Origin: Petunia secreta | Lineage: Eukaryota > Streptophyta > Magnoliopsida > Solanales > Solanaceae | Direction: 5' to 3' | DNA length: 64,000 bases | Assembly (NCBI GenBank): GCA_029990175.1 | Contig: JARKIP010000005.1 | Coordinates: 31,257,501 to 31,321,500 of the forward strand | Shown here: piece after piece, positions 1 through 9,800 of the stretch | Layout of the letters: the number at the start of each line of letters is the position of its first letter | Numbering within the stretch: position 1 is the stretch's first letter | Translations under genes and position numbers: made by a program | Notes under the pieces: generated by a model | The model's input: only the letters and a program-made list of their open reading frames with translations | The model's database searches: none | Told to the model about the DNA's origin: nothing

Positions 1-1571
1 ATTTTACTATCAATTCTAGTCCGATACAATTCGCTACCACAAATGAGATTATCTTCACATAATGGAAAGGTGAAAGCATGCACTTCAAATTCATGGTCAC
101 ATAAAAACATGGTATCAAGACTAGGTTCTTTACCCACACCCGAGGAGTCATCGGAAACAAATCGGTCCATCTCACACTCTAAAGACTCCTCAAGGTAACA
201 ACCACCCTCACTAAGACAAATAGGTCCACCATTATCAAGCAATTCATCAAGGGAAAAGATAGGGTATTCATTCAACTCATCATCCCCTTTGTCAAATATA
301 GGTGGGGTGTCATAACAAGGTTCACAAGCAAGGTCAACTACACATTCCTCACTAATGAGGGGTTCATTGAAAACCGAGCTCACATCATGATGTGGCTTAT
401 CATCCCTCTCAACTAGTGGTTCACAATCACACATAAGTTGACCATTCGACTCTTCACTAGTTGCAAACACATTGTAATCATACACATCACCAACTAGTGT
501 TGAGTTTTCACAAACGCTATCATAAGACAAAGAAGTAACTCGTTCAAGGGAAGAACTTTCACATACCTTTGATTGGCCATCTCGCTCACTCAATGCACTT
601 GAAGTGTCTTGGATTGTCCCTTTACCTTGAAGCTCACATTGAAGATCTTCTTCACTTTGCCCATCAATCTTGGAACATGATTGAGGCTCCATGGATTGGC
701 CTCCAAGAGTACCTACACAAGCATTCACAAAAGTAGGAGAAAAAGATAAAGGGTTAAGGTTAGAATAAGGGGTGTCCTCACTCTTTTTTCCCTCTTTCTT
801 TTCTCTCATTTTCTTTTCAAGGTTAGGTGTAGATTCGGGTGGTGACATCCCACTCACATCACTCATCACATCCTCTCCTTTTTCCACTCGAGGAATGTCG
901 CCGGTCACTCCCTTACTCCTCTCAATCTTTTGTCTCACAAATTCGGGTGAGTTGGGACGAGGCCCAAGAATACCCATAGCCGGAGTAGGTGGACTTTTTA
1001 CATCAACCCGGAATCTAGGACTAAGAGACTCATCACTTGAGGTCTCTTTCTTCTTTGTTGGTGAACCACTCGGCTTTGGAGCTTGTGGCTTGGGGTTCAC
1101 CTTGTTGACAATTGTCAACTCTTTTCTTGCACTAGTCCCACCGTTGCTTGTGATTGTAGGACTTCTTGTTTTCTTTCTTGCATTCTTAGATTGAGATACT
1201 TGCTCCTTTCCCTTTTTCATAGGCCAAGAGTATGTGCTAGGGTAGAACTTAAACTTTGCCCGGCAGGGTTCAATGTCATAAGTTCTTTGCCCCGTGCTCA
1301 CTTTGTACACATCCTTCACGATATCATACCGCACCCTCTTACCTTGCAACCACGGTTGTCCTAGCCAAACTCTATAATATTCCATAGGACACACATCACA
1401 CCAAATATATTCCTTGTAACTCCCTTGAGATATGAGTACCCGAGCTTCACTAGTAATCCAAACTCCTTGATACTCATAAGGATATTTCAATTTGTAGCAT
1501 GGTATCTTTAGTCTATTAACCCAAGAGACATTTACAAAATTAGCATAGGCTTCACTAACCTTGAGCAAGCA
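1..1571 (-). CDS. Z ORF2: inactive protease-like domain plus conserved unknown region (continues past window edge)
   Basis: In the same frame as ORF1 and open to the window edge. The first ~100 codons align to the B protease: LKIP, the PY pair, GSYKE, CDVCPM and the LGQPW box match, but B's DSGS active site corresponds to VSEA, so the catalytic Asp is lost. A Lys/Pro-rich linker follows (about 1000-1250), then a Cys/Asp/Glu-rich region. That region aligns closely with B residues about 330-630, with shared blocks such as HHDVSS, CYDTPP, CYLEESLECEM and FPLCEDNLICGS. Length changes between the two copies examined are in frame. No RT, RNase H or integrase motif is present. Function unknown. There is no own ATG at the start, so expression would need readthrough of the TGA, or an internal start. 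Confidence 0.6.
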
Positions 1572-2348
1572 TCATCCTCTACCATTCACCTCAAAAATGA
1601 ACCTACACTCACACATGTCTTGTATAGGATCAAGTCCAAGAAAACCATCACCCCCAAGTTGGGTGCTCCTTATCTCTCCACTAGTAGCAACACCACTAGA
1701 ATAACCTCCACTTCCCGTCACTCTTCCAACATTAGAAGTGTTGTTGAAAGTCGAGGAAGTAGTACCACTATGGAACCCATAATTGCCTCTCGCCTTGGTT
1801 CCATAACCCATAGCACCACTCCTACCACCACTACTAGAACAATGCACCCCCATAACGGTAAGAGCAATACCATTTCTCCTTCCACCCTTCACATGGGAAC
1901 TAGAAGATGCAAACCTCCCATTTCCCATGGAACAACCACCACCACCTCCCATACTATTGGAAGGTCCTCTACTACTCTCTTGCTCACCACAAGCAACATC
2001 AAGAGAAGATGAAAATGAACAATTCTCATAATCAACCTCATTACCAATTCTCTCTACGTCACTATCTTCATGCACAAATTCATCACAAGAAGAGTAAGTA
2101 GGGTCGTCATACCTTGAAGCGTCACTATCTTCATATTCTTGACTTGGAGCATAAGATTCTTCACATTCGCCTTCGCAAGCCCCATAGTCTTCTTCATCTT
2201 CATAATCAACATAGTGACCCGCTTCTTCATCATATGAGCCTTGGTTCCCCGAATCGTCATAGCAATACCCATCATCATCACCATAGGAACCATAGTCTCC
2301 ATCATCTCCACATGAGTCGTACCCTCCACAATCGTCATCCGAAGCCAT
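1572..2348 (-). CDS. Z ORF1: Asp/Tyr/Gly-rich low-complexity protein in the gag position, running into a protease-like domain
   Basis: A 258-residue ORF starting at the ATG at 2348 (an upstream in-frame TTG is not a plausible plant start). Residues about 3-105 are an acidic tract dominated by D, E, Y, G and S. Residues about 125-235 are rich in Gly, Ser and Asn with scattered Arg and Lys. No capsid fold signature or CCHC knuckle is visible. The last 20 residues align with the start of the retroviral-type protease domain of element B. The ORF ends at a TGA (1572-1574), but the same frame stays open for a further 523 codons, so the stop is either a recent mutation or a readthrough site. Inferred: a gag replacement or accessory protein. 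A captured glycine-rich host protein cannot be excluded. Confidence 0.6.
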   Translation of the reverse strand: MASDDDCGGYDSCGDDGDYGSYGDDDGYCYDDSGNQGSYDEEAGHYVDYEDEEDYGACEGECEESYAPSQEYEDSDASRYDDPTYSSCDEFVHEDSDVERIGNEVDYENCSFSSSLDVACGEQESSRGPSNSMGGGGGCSMGNGRFASSSSHVKGGRRNGIALTVMGVHCSSSGGRSGAMGYGTKARGNYGFHSGTTSSTFNNTSNVGRVTGSGGYSSGVATSGEIRSTQLGGDGFLGLDPIQDMCECRFIFEVNGRG

Positions 2349-3621
2349 AGTTGTAACCAAAGTGTTAAGGACCTCACAAGTTCACTCCCTAACGTGTATC
2401 ACTCAAAAGATGTCACTCAATTTTCTTTCCACTCGTGTATACACTCAAGGTCGTTGGCTTTTGTGACCACACTCTATTGTTCTCACCACTCAAGCCTTTT
2501 TCCACTCAAGACCTTCTTGTCTCTTAGTAATCACGATGGCAAGATCAATCAACTAATGCCCCCAAATAATGGTTCGGAATGGAGTTTAAGTGACTCGATG
2601 TACGTTAGGCACTTTGAAGTGAGGACTTGAATCAAAAGATACTACGGATCTTCTTTGAATTCTAGTCTCCTTTCTAGGCACGATGATCCTAATAGCTCAA
2701 AGTGATTAGTACTAATCGAGTAGGATTATACTCTAATAGCACTAACCGGAAGCAATGCAATCAAACAAATGGGAATACCTACGAAATTCTACCCAAAACA
2801 ACTTGTTTCAGCAGCAGGTGGGGCGCCTGAACTCAGGAGGGGCGCCCAAGACTGTGCAGTATTTCAGGCGGGGCGCCTGGGTCTAGGCGGGGCGCCTGAG
2901 ACTTAGGCAGTAGCCAAGTCAGGCGGGGCGCCTGGCTTAGGCGGGGCGCCTGGCCTGAAGCCTTTCCCAACTCGTTCCAAACTCGTTTCAAGTCGATTTT
3001 CAAGCTCCAAATCCGATGTTTTCAACTTGTTTTCACAATCCAATGATACCCAAAGTTGTTTTTTATCTCCCTTAACAAACCCCAATCACATTAACATCCA
3101 AACAATCAATCAATTTCAAGATTCAATGCCAAGAACTCAAGAACAAGGGGGGTTTTTCAAAGGGTTTTCAAAATGGATTGTGATTCATCAAACTTGGTGT
3201 TATACATACTCAAATCCCACAAAATTGGTATCAAATCGTTTGTTTTTCAATGAAGATCAATCCCCAATAACAAGTTTCCAATCAAACATCAATCCAACCC
3301 AAGAATCAAGCCAAAATTCATCAAGAACAAGTTCTTCAAGGGTTTAAGGGGTTTTGGGGTTTCAATTTTTCAAACTTCACCAATTCCAACAATTTTGGTA
3401 TCCAAGTAACGGGAATTCATCCATGATCAAGAATCTATAACACCCATATCATAAATCATCCAAACCAACAAGATACACCCAATTTTTGGATTTTTTTCAA
3501 TTTTTCAATTTTTTTGTAATTTTCTTCTTTCAATAACTTCAACAACAAGAAAACTAAAAGAAAAGATACTAGGCACGAAGAACCAAGGGTCGGGGGTTTG
3601 TAGAAATAAAACCCGAGCCTT
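2349..3621 (-). other. 5' leader of element Z
   Basis: An untranslated leader of about 1.27 kb between PBS and the first ATG. It is homologous to the B leader (12129-13351), for example in the stretch just after the PBS and around 2960-3060. It contains six GC-rich palindromes between 2817 and 2951. No long ORF with an ATG start is convincing here. Confidence 0.8.
2817..2951. repeat. GC-rich palindrome cluster in Z leader
   Basis: Six copies of GTGGGGCGCC, GGAGGGGCGCCC or GGCGGGGCGCC lie within 135 bp. They match the cluster in the same element's LTR, so a full-length transcript would carry the motif in the leader as well as in its LTR-derived part. Confidence 0.85.
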
Positions 3622-3633
3622 GCTCTGATACCA
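3622..3633 (-). other. Primer-binding site of element Z (tRNA-iMet)
   Basis: The minus strand reads TGGTATCAGAGC three bases inside the 5' LTR. This is the standard complement of the 3' end of plant initiator tRNA-Met, used to prime minus-strand cDNA. Confidence 0.92.
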
Positions 3634-3947
3634 AACTGATGAGACTCAAAATCGCGGAAGCAAGTAAAGTAGAGGCGGAAGCAATTAAGACACGATAACC
3701 AAGAAATAGGGACGGGGAAGGACAGAAAATAGAAGAAAAGAATGAATCAAACTAAAACACATAGATTGATTCAAAAGGGAGAAGAGACTTGAACCATTAA
3801 ACGGGACTCACACTAGCGGTGATCCACCATGGATTCAACGTAAGAGATACATGAAGCCGAGCTTCAACAAGAATGGCCAAGCCTATTCTATCTTCTATTC
3901 TCTCAATTCAACATTAACTAACTACCAATTGAAATGACTAAGGCTCC

Positions 3948-3955
3948 TATTTATA
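3948..3955 (-). promoter_or_regulatory. TATA box in Z LTR
   Basis: On the minus strand this reads TATAAATA. It lies inside the LTR at the position where the B and D LTRs carry the same box, so it is the probable core promoter of the element. Confidence 0.6.
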
Positions 3956-4089
3956 GTCTTTCCTAAGACTAGGTAATAATGACATAAAAGTCCCCACAAG
4001 TTGGGGTAAAGTAATAAAGACCACGTAGGGTCAAACTAGTAATTAATACTAGGCAAAATAGAAGTCTCGTCTTGGCTTGTTCAGGGGGT

Positions 4090-4275
4090 AGGTGGGGCGC
4101 CTGGGAGTTGGGCAGTGAGCTGGGAAGCCTCTGGCTAGGCGGGGCGCCTGAAGCTAGGCGGGGCGCCTGGCTTAGGCTTGTGTCAGGCGGGGCGCCTGAG
4201 GCACTAGGCGGGGCGCCTGAGTACTGAGGCAGAATCCAATCCAGGCGGGGCGCCTGGCATGGGCGGGGCGCCTAG
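4090..4275. repeat. GC-rich palindrome cluster in Z LTR
   Basis: Seven near-identical copies of GGCGGGGCGCC (the first is GGTGGGGCGCC) lie at irregular spacing, with GGCG and CGCC arms. The same motif class recurs in the Z leader, the B LTR and leader, and the D LTR. It is not seen in the A/C/E family. Function unknown. Confidence 0.85.
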
Positions 4276-4406
4276 GCCTGCGGCCAACTCCTCGTCCTTC
4301 AAAATGTTCCCGAACTCTTCCCCGATGCTCTTGATCTCTCGTCCTTTGCATCCTCCAATCCCGGCTCTTGATGGTAAGTGCCTTAGGCTCGATTTGGGTC
4401 TCATCA

Positions 4407-6320
4407 TCCCCGTTGTTGCAACTCCCTGACTTCGGCAAAGCATTCGAAGTCGAGTGTGATGCGTCTGGAGTTGGGATCGGAGGAGTGCTAATGCAAGAAT
4501 CGATGCCAATCGCTTACTTTAGCGAAAAGCTTAAGGGTGCAACTTTGAATTACTCAACGTATGACAAAGAGTTGTATGCCCTCGTTCGAGCACTCGCCCA
4601 TTGGCAGCATTATTTGTGGCCTCGAGAATTTGTGATCAAAAGCGATCATGAGTCCTTGAAGCATCTCCGAGGACAGGAGAAATTAAACCGAAGACATGCC
4701 AAGTGGGTTGAATTTATTGAGAGCTTTCCCTATGTAATTCATTACAAAAAGGGTAAAGATAATGTTGTGGCCGATGCGCTATCAAGGAAATTTTCCTTAG
4801 CGACCACTCTCGCCTCTAGGCTCATGGGATTCGAAAGCATCAAGTCGATGTACGAGGACGATCCCACGCTGAAATGCGTTCGTGACGCAATCTTGAGTGG
4901 CCGAAAGGTTGAAAAATATCAATGGCATGATGGCTACCTCTTCAAGAATGGGAGGGTTTGTGTGCCAGTGTCATCGTGGAGAGAGCTCTTGGTTCGAGAA
5001 GCTCACTCCGGTGGACTGATGGGACACTTCGGTGTCGATAAAACTCTTGGTATCTTGACCGAGCAGTTCCATTGGCCCAAAATGCGACGAGATGTGGAAA
5101 AGCTTTGCAACGCTTGTCTCGTTTGCAAGAAAGCAAAATCGAAGTCCAACCCTCATGGTTTGTACACCCCGTTGCCTGTGCCTGATCGACCTTGGGTTGA
5201 TATATCCATGGACTTTGTCTTGGGGTTACCGAGGTCGGGGGGAGGACATGATAGCATCTTCGTTGTGGTTGACCGTTTTTCTAAAATGGCTCACTTTATT
5301 CCTTGCAAAAAGTGTGATGATGCACGACATGTAGCTACATTGTTTGTTTCTAATGTGTTAAAATTGCATGGTGTACCTCATACTATTGTGAGTGATCGAG
5401 ATTCAAAGTTCTTGAGTCATTTTTGGAAGTGTTTGTGGGGTGCCCTCGGCACCAAGCTACTATTCTCGACGTCTCACCGTCCTCAGACTGATGGACAGAC
5501 CGAGGTAGTTAACCGAACCTTGGGATCTTTGCTTCGAGCAATGACCAAAGGGAAGGCTGGAAACTGGGCTGATCGTTTGCCCATGATGGAGTTTGCATAC
5601 AATCGAACGGTGCATCGAATGATCAACATGACCCCGTTTGAATGTGTGTATGGCTTTAATCCATTGATTCCACTTGATTTAACCCCATTGCCTCGAGATT
5701 CTGTTCTTGATTTTGAAGGTACTCGACGAGCAGCTGCCTTGATCGAATTGCATGCAAAGGTGAAGAAGAACCTCGAGGAGGCCTATGCAAAGGTTGCCTT
5801 AAAGAAAAACAAGGGGCGTAAAAAGCTGGAATTAAAGAAGGGAGATTGGGTTTGGGTTCAATTCCGAAAGGAACGCTTCCCGAACCAAAGGAAAGGAAAG
5901 TTGGCTCCTCGAGGGGATGGTCCATTTCAAGTGTTGACCAAGATCAACAACAATGCTTACGTGATCGACCTCCCTGGTGATTATAACGTGTCCAACACCT
6001 TTAATGTTGCTTACATAGTTCCTTGTGTTGTAGGTCCAACTTCGGAGGACGAGGAGGGCTTGATTTTGAGGACGAAATCTTCTCAAGAAGGGGAGGATGA
6101 TGCAGCCCGAACACGTACTGATCAAGTGTCCGATCCACCGAGGAGACCGATGACAAGAAGCCAAGCCAAGCTACTGCACGATGTGCACGTTCACTTAGCC
6201 TGGCCGAAGGAAAACAATTGCTCCAAAGCTGAGTGGCCGAGCTCAAGAATTGAAGGCATTATCTTCAGATTTGAGCCCGAAGGCAAAGTGACCGAGGACA
6301 ATGAGCTCGAGGAGAATTGA
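4407..6320 (+). CDS. pol: A pol, partial: RNase H, integrase and LTR-encoded tail
   Basis: An uninterrupted reading frame of about 637 codons. Order: RNase H from the CDASG Asp box, through SDHES, to VVADALSRK; the integrase zinc region with the HSGGLMGH histidines and CNAC/CLVC cysteines; the catalytic core with ISMDFV, SDRD and DGQTE (D, D35, E); a basic C-terminal domain around RGDGPF and FNVAYIVP; then a tail across the PPT (SSQEGEDD) into the LTR with PMTRSQAKLL. RT is missing because Z split the gene just upstream. A Met inside the Z LTR (4368) is in frame but is a chance start. Odd: SHRPQTDG where relatives have SHHPQTDG. The protein resembles chromovirus (CRM/Reina-like) integrases; clade assignment is uncertain. 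Confidence 0.9.
   Translation, partial: SPLLQLPDFGKAFEVECDASGVGIGGVLMQESMPIAYFSEKLKGATLNYSTYDKELYALVRALAHWQHYLWPREFVIKSDHESLKHLRGQEKLNRRHAKWVEFIESFPYVIHYKKGKDNVVADALSRKFSLATTLASRLMGFESIKSMYEDDPTLKCVRDAILSGRKVEKYQWHDGYLFKNGRVCVPVSSWRELLVREAHSGGLMGHFGVDKTLGILTEQFHWPKMRRDVEKLCNACLVCKKAKSKSNPHGLYTPLPVPDRPWVDISMDFVLGLPRSGGGHDSIFVVVDRFSKMAHFIPCKKCDDARHVATLFVSNVLKLHGVPHTIVSDRDSKFLSHFWKCLWGALGTKLLFSTSHRPQTDGQTEVVNRTLGSLLRAMTKGKAGNWADRLPMMEFAYNRTVHRMINMTPFECVYGFNPLIPLDLTPLPRDSVLDFEGTRRAAALIELHAKVKKNLEEAYAKVALKKNKGRKKLELKKGDWVWVQFRKERFPNQRKGKLAPRGDGPFQVLTKINNNAYVIDLPGDYNVSNTFNVAYIVPCVVGPTSEDEEGLILRTKSSQEGEDDAARTRTDQVSDPPRRPMTRSQAKLLHDVHVHLAWPKENNCSKAEWPSSRIEGIIFRFEPEGKVTEDNELEEN
6085..6097 (+). other. 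Polypurine tract of element A
   Basis: AAGAAGGGGAGGA immediately precedes the LTR start TGATGCAG. It also encodes part of the conserved SSQEGEDD tail, so the plus-strand primer lies inside the coding region. Confidence 0.88.
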
Positions 6321-6844
6321 GCGTCTGAAGAGAACGAATGTGTTCGAGCAGACAATCGAGAACCGAAGCCAAGGCTTACCAAAGTCAAGTCTGCCGAACA
6401 CATTTTAACTCAGCCCTGCGTGGCTTATTTCTATTGGTCGCCTGTGACCCTTTTACTAGTTTACCCTTAGTATTCCTATATAAACCTTGTTTCCTTTCAT
6501 TGCAAGTACCTAGTTTTTGAACATTGATGAATTAATGAAAGTGCCGAGCACCTTTCTTTTGTCTCCGTCGTGAGCAAAACCCTGTGAGGGAATTTATGGA
6601 TTTGTGGCTTTCGGTTAATCCGATTGAACATTCCTCTTTGATCATTCAGTTTGCAAGAGGCAATGTTCTCTTGAGGATTGTTGCATAGTTTAGGTGATTC
6701 TTGTGTCCCTTTTGATCGAGCTTTGAGACAGGTTCGTCACTGTTCTTTCGAAAGAAGCAAGTTTTGTCTTGCTTCTATCTTTTATCTTTCTTGTTTGTCT
6801 TCCGCGTTTGTGCTTAGCAACTCCTTCGGGTTTGCATTGCACCA
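6098..6844 (+). repeat. 3' LTR of element A
   Basis: 747 bp, from TGATGCAGCC to TTGCACCA. It matches the 750-bp LTRs of C and the 752-bp LTRs of E. A TATATAAA box is at 6477-6484. The first 223 bp are coding (C-terminal tail of pol, stop at 6318-6320). Confidence 0.92.
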
Positions 6845-9800
6845 ACTAGCCTCGTCAAACTTAAAATATGATGACGATTAGCTAAGTCAGGCTTAAAATT
6901 TGACGACTAGCCTCGTCAGGCTTAAAATATGACGACTAGCTACACCAAGCTTAAAATATGACGACTAGCAATGTCAGGCTTAAATTATGACGACGAGCCT
7001 CGTTAAGCTTAGAATATGACGACTTGCCTCGTCAAACTTAAAATATGATGTCGACTAGCCAACTCAGGCTTAAAATATGACGACAAGCCTCGTCAGGCTT
7101 AAAATATGACAACTTACGACGTCAGGCTTAAAATATGACGACTAGCCACGTCAGTCTTAAAATATGACGACGAGCCTCGTAAGGCTTAGAATATGACGAG
7201 TAGCCACGTCAGGCTAAAAATATGACGACGAGCCTCGTTAAGCTTAGAATAAGACGACTAGCCTCGTCAAACTTAAAATATGATGACGACTAGCTAAGTC
7301 AGGCTTAAAATTTGACGACTAGCCTCGTCAGGCTTAAAATAAGACGACTAGCCTCGCCATGCTTAAAATATGACGACTAGCAATGTTAGGCTTAAAATAT
7401 GACGACGAGCCTCGTTAAGCTTAGAATATGACGACTAGCCTCGTCAAACTTAAAATATGATACGACTAGCCAAGTCAGGCTTAAAATATGACGACTAGCC
7501 TCGTCAGGCTTAAAATATGACAACTTACGACTAGCTACGTCAGTCTTTGACAAGCCTCGTCTGGCTTAAAATATGACAACTTACGACTAGCCACGTCAGT
7601 CTTAAAATATGACGACGATCCTCGTCAGGCTTAGAATATGACGAGTAGCCATGTCTGTCATAAAATATGATGAGGAGCCTCGTTAAGCTTAGACTATGGC
7701 GACTAGCTTCGTCAAGCTTAAAATATGATGACGACTTGCCAAGTCAGGCTTAAAATATGATGACTAGCTTCGTCAGCCTTAAAATAGGACGACTAGTCAC
7801 ATCAAGCTTAAAATATGACGACTAGCCATGCCATGCTTAAAATATGACGACTTGCCTCGTTAGGCTTAAAATATGACGACTAGCGACGTCAGGCTTAAAA
7901 TATGACAACTAGCCTGTCAGGCTTAAATGACTAGCCTCGTCAGGTTTAAAATATGACGACAAGCCTCATCAGGCTTAAAATATGACGACCAACCTCGTTA
8001 AACTTAGAATATGACGACTAGCCTCGTCAGGCTTAAAATATGATTACGACTAGCGAAGTCAGGCTTAAAATATGACGACTAGCCTCGTCAGGCTAAAAAT
8101 ATGACGACTAGCTACACCAAGCTTTGAATATGACGACTAGCCTCGTCATGCTTAAAATATGACAACGGCTAGCCAAGTCAGGCTTAAAATATTAAAACTA
8201 GCCTCGTCAGACTTATAATATGACCACTAGCCTCGTCCAGCTTAATATATGACGACTAGCCGCGACAGGCTTAAAATATGACGACTAGCCTCGTTAGGCT
8301 TAAAATATGACGACTAGTCTCGTCACGCTTAAAATACGACGACAAGTCATGTCAGGTTTAAAATATGACGAGTAGCCTCGTCAAACTTAAAATATGACGA
8401 CTGCCACATCAGGCATAAAATATAACGACAAGCCACATCAGGCTTAAAATATGACGACAAGCCACATCAGGCTTAAAATATGACGACGAGCCTCGTCAGG
8501 CTTAGAATATGACGACGAGCTTCGTTAGGCTTAGAATATGACGAGTAGCCATGCTGGGGGCATAAAATATGATGAGGAGCCTCGTTAAGATTAGACTATT
8601 GCGACTAGCCTCGTCAGGCTTAAATTATGATGACGACTAGGCTCGTCAGGCTTAAAATATGACAAAGGCTAGCCAAGTCAGGCTTAAAATATGACAACTA
8701 GCCTCGTCAGACTTATAATATGACCACTAGCCTCGTCCAGCTTAAAATATGACGACTAGCCATGACAGGCTTAAAATATGCCGACTAGCCTCGTAAGGCT
8801 TAAAATATGACGACTAGTCTCGTCACGCTTAAAATACGACGACTAGTCATGTCAGGCTTAAAATTTTATGACTAGCCTCGTCAGGCTTAAAATATGACGA
8901 CTAGCCACATCAGGCTTAAAATATGACGACATGCCTCGTCAGGTTTAAAATATGAACACGTCAGGCTTAAAATACGACGATTAGCCACGTCAGGCTTAAA
9001 ATATGACGACGAGCCTCGTCAGGCTTAGAATATGACGACGAGCCTCGTCAGGCTTAGAATATGACGAGTAGCCATGCCGGGCATAAAATATGATAAGGAG
9101 CCTCGCTAAGATTAGACTATTGCGACTAGCCTCGTCAGGCTTAAATTAATATGACGACTAGCCTCGTCAGGCTTAAAATATGACAACGGCTAGCCAAGTC
9201 AGGCTTAAAATATGACAACTAGCCTCGTCAGACTTATAATATGACCACTAGCCTCGTCCAGCTTAAAATATGACGACTAGCCATGACAGGCTTAAAATAT
9301 GACGACTAGCCTCCTAAGGCTTAAAATATGACGATAAGTCTCGGCACGCTTAAAATACGACGACTAGCCATGTCAGGCTTAAAATATGACGACTAGCCTC
9401 GTCAGGCTTAACATATGACGACAAGCCTCGTAAGGCTTAAAATATGAACACGTCAGGCTTAAAATACGACGACTAGCCACGTCAGGCTTAAAATATGACG
9501 ACGAGCCTCGTGAGGCTTAGAATATGACGACGAGCCTCGTCAGGCTTAGAATATGACGAGTAGCCATGTCAGGCATAAAATATGATGAGGAGCCTCGTTA
9601 AGATTAGACTATTGCGACTAGCCTTGTCAGGCTTAAATTATGATGACGACTAGCCAAATCAGGCTTAAAATATGATGACTAGCCTCGTCAGCCTTAAAAT
9701 ATGACGACTAGCTACGCCTCGCTTAAAATATGATGACTAGCCACGTCAGGCTTAAAATATGACGACTAGCCTTGTTAGGCTTAAAATATGACGACTAGTC

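Larger units (their letters stand above)
1..4406 (-). mobile_element. Element Z: non-autonomous LTR retrotransposon, 5' part, nested in element A
   Basis: Seen: a minus-strand element running from its 5' LTR (3637-4406) through PBS, leader and ORF to the left window edge, so its 3' end is missing. At 4407 the sequence passes without a gap into the RNase H coding region of element A, in the frame that A uses, so Z was inserted in A's pol. Its leader and coding region match element B in many places, including the region at 1-1000 that replaces RT, RNase H and integrase. Inferred: Z cannot move without proteins from another element. The left TSD cannot be checked because it lies outside the window. 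Confidence 0.9.
3637..4406 (-). repeat. 5' LTR of element Z
   Basis: The 770-bp segment has inverted ends TGATGAGAC and GTCTCATCA, and abuts a PBS on its left (internal) side and A's pol on its right. A TATA-like box (complement of 3948-3955) sits in its middle. It carries seven GC-rich palindromic motifs of the type GGCGGGGCGCC between 4090 and 4275. The partner LTR lies outside the window, so LTR divergence cannot be measured. Confidence 0.9.
4407..6844 (+). mobile_element. Element A: 3' part of an autonomous-type Ty3/gypsy element, split by Z
   Basis: Begins inside pol at the Z junction and ends with a complete 3' LTR followed by satellite. It is the same family as C and E: near-identical protein, PPT and LTR termini. 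The 5' half (5' LTR, gag, protease, RT) must lie left of the window, beyond the rest of Z. The 5 bases after the LTR, ACTAG (6845-6849), are the expected right TSD. The matching empty site is at 27564-27568. Confidence 0.9.

Noticed and set aside
1572..2348. Host glycine-rich or cell-wall protein gene
   Set aside because: The ORF lies at the gag position after a PBS and leader and runs into a protease-like domain, so it belongs to the element; capture of a host fragment long ago remains possible.
772..2350. Plus-strand frames over the Z coding region, including a Ser/Leu-rich 140-codon frame
   Set aside because: They are the reverse complement of the Z polyprotein; the minus frame is much longer and aligns with B.
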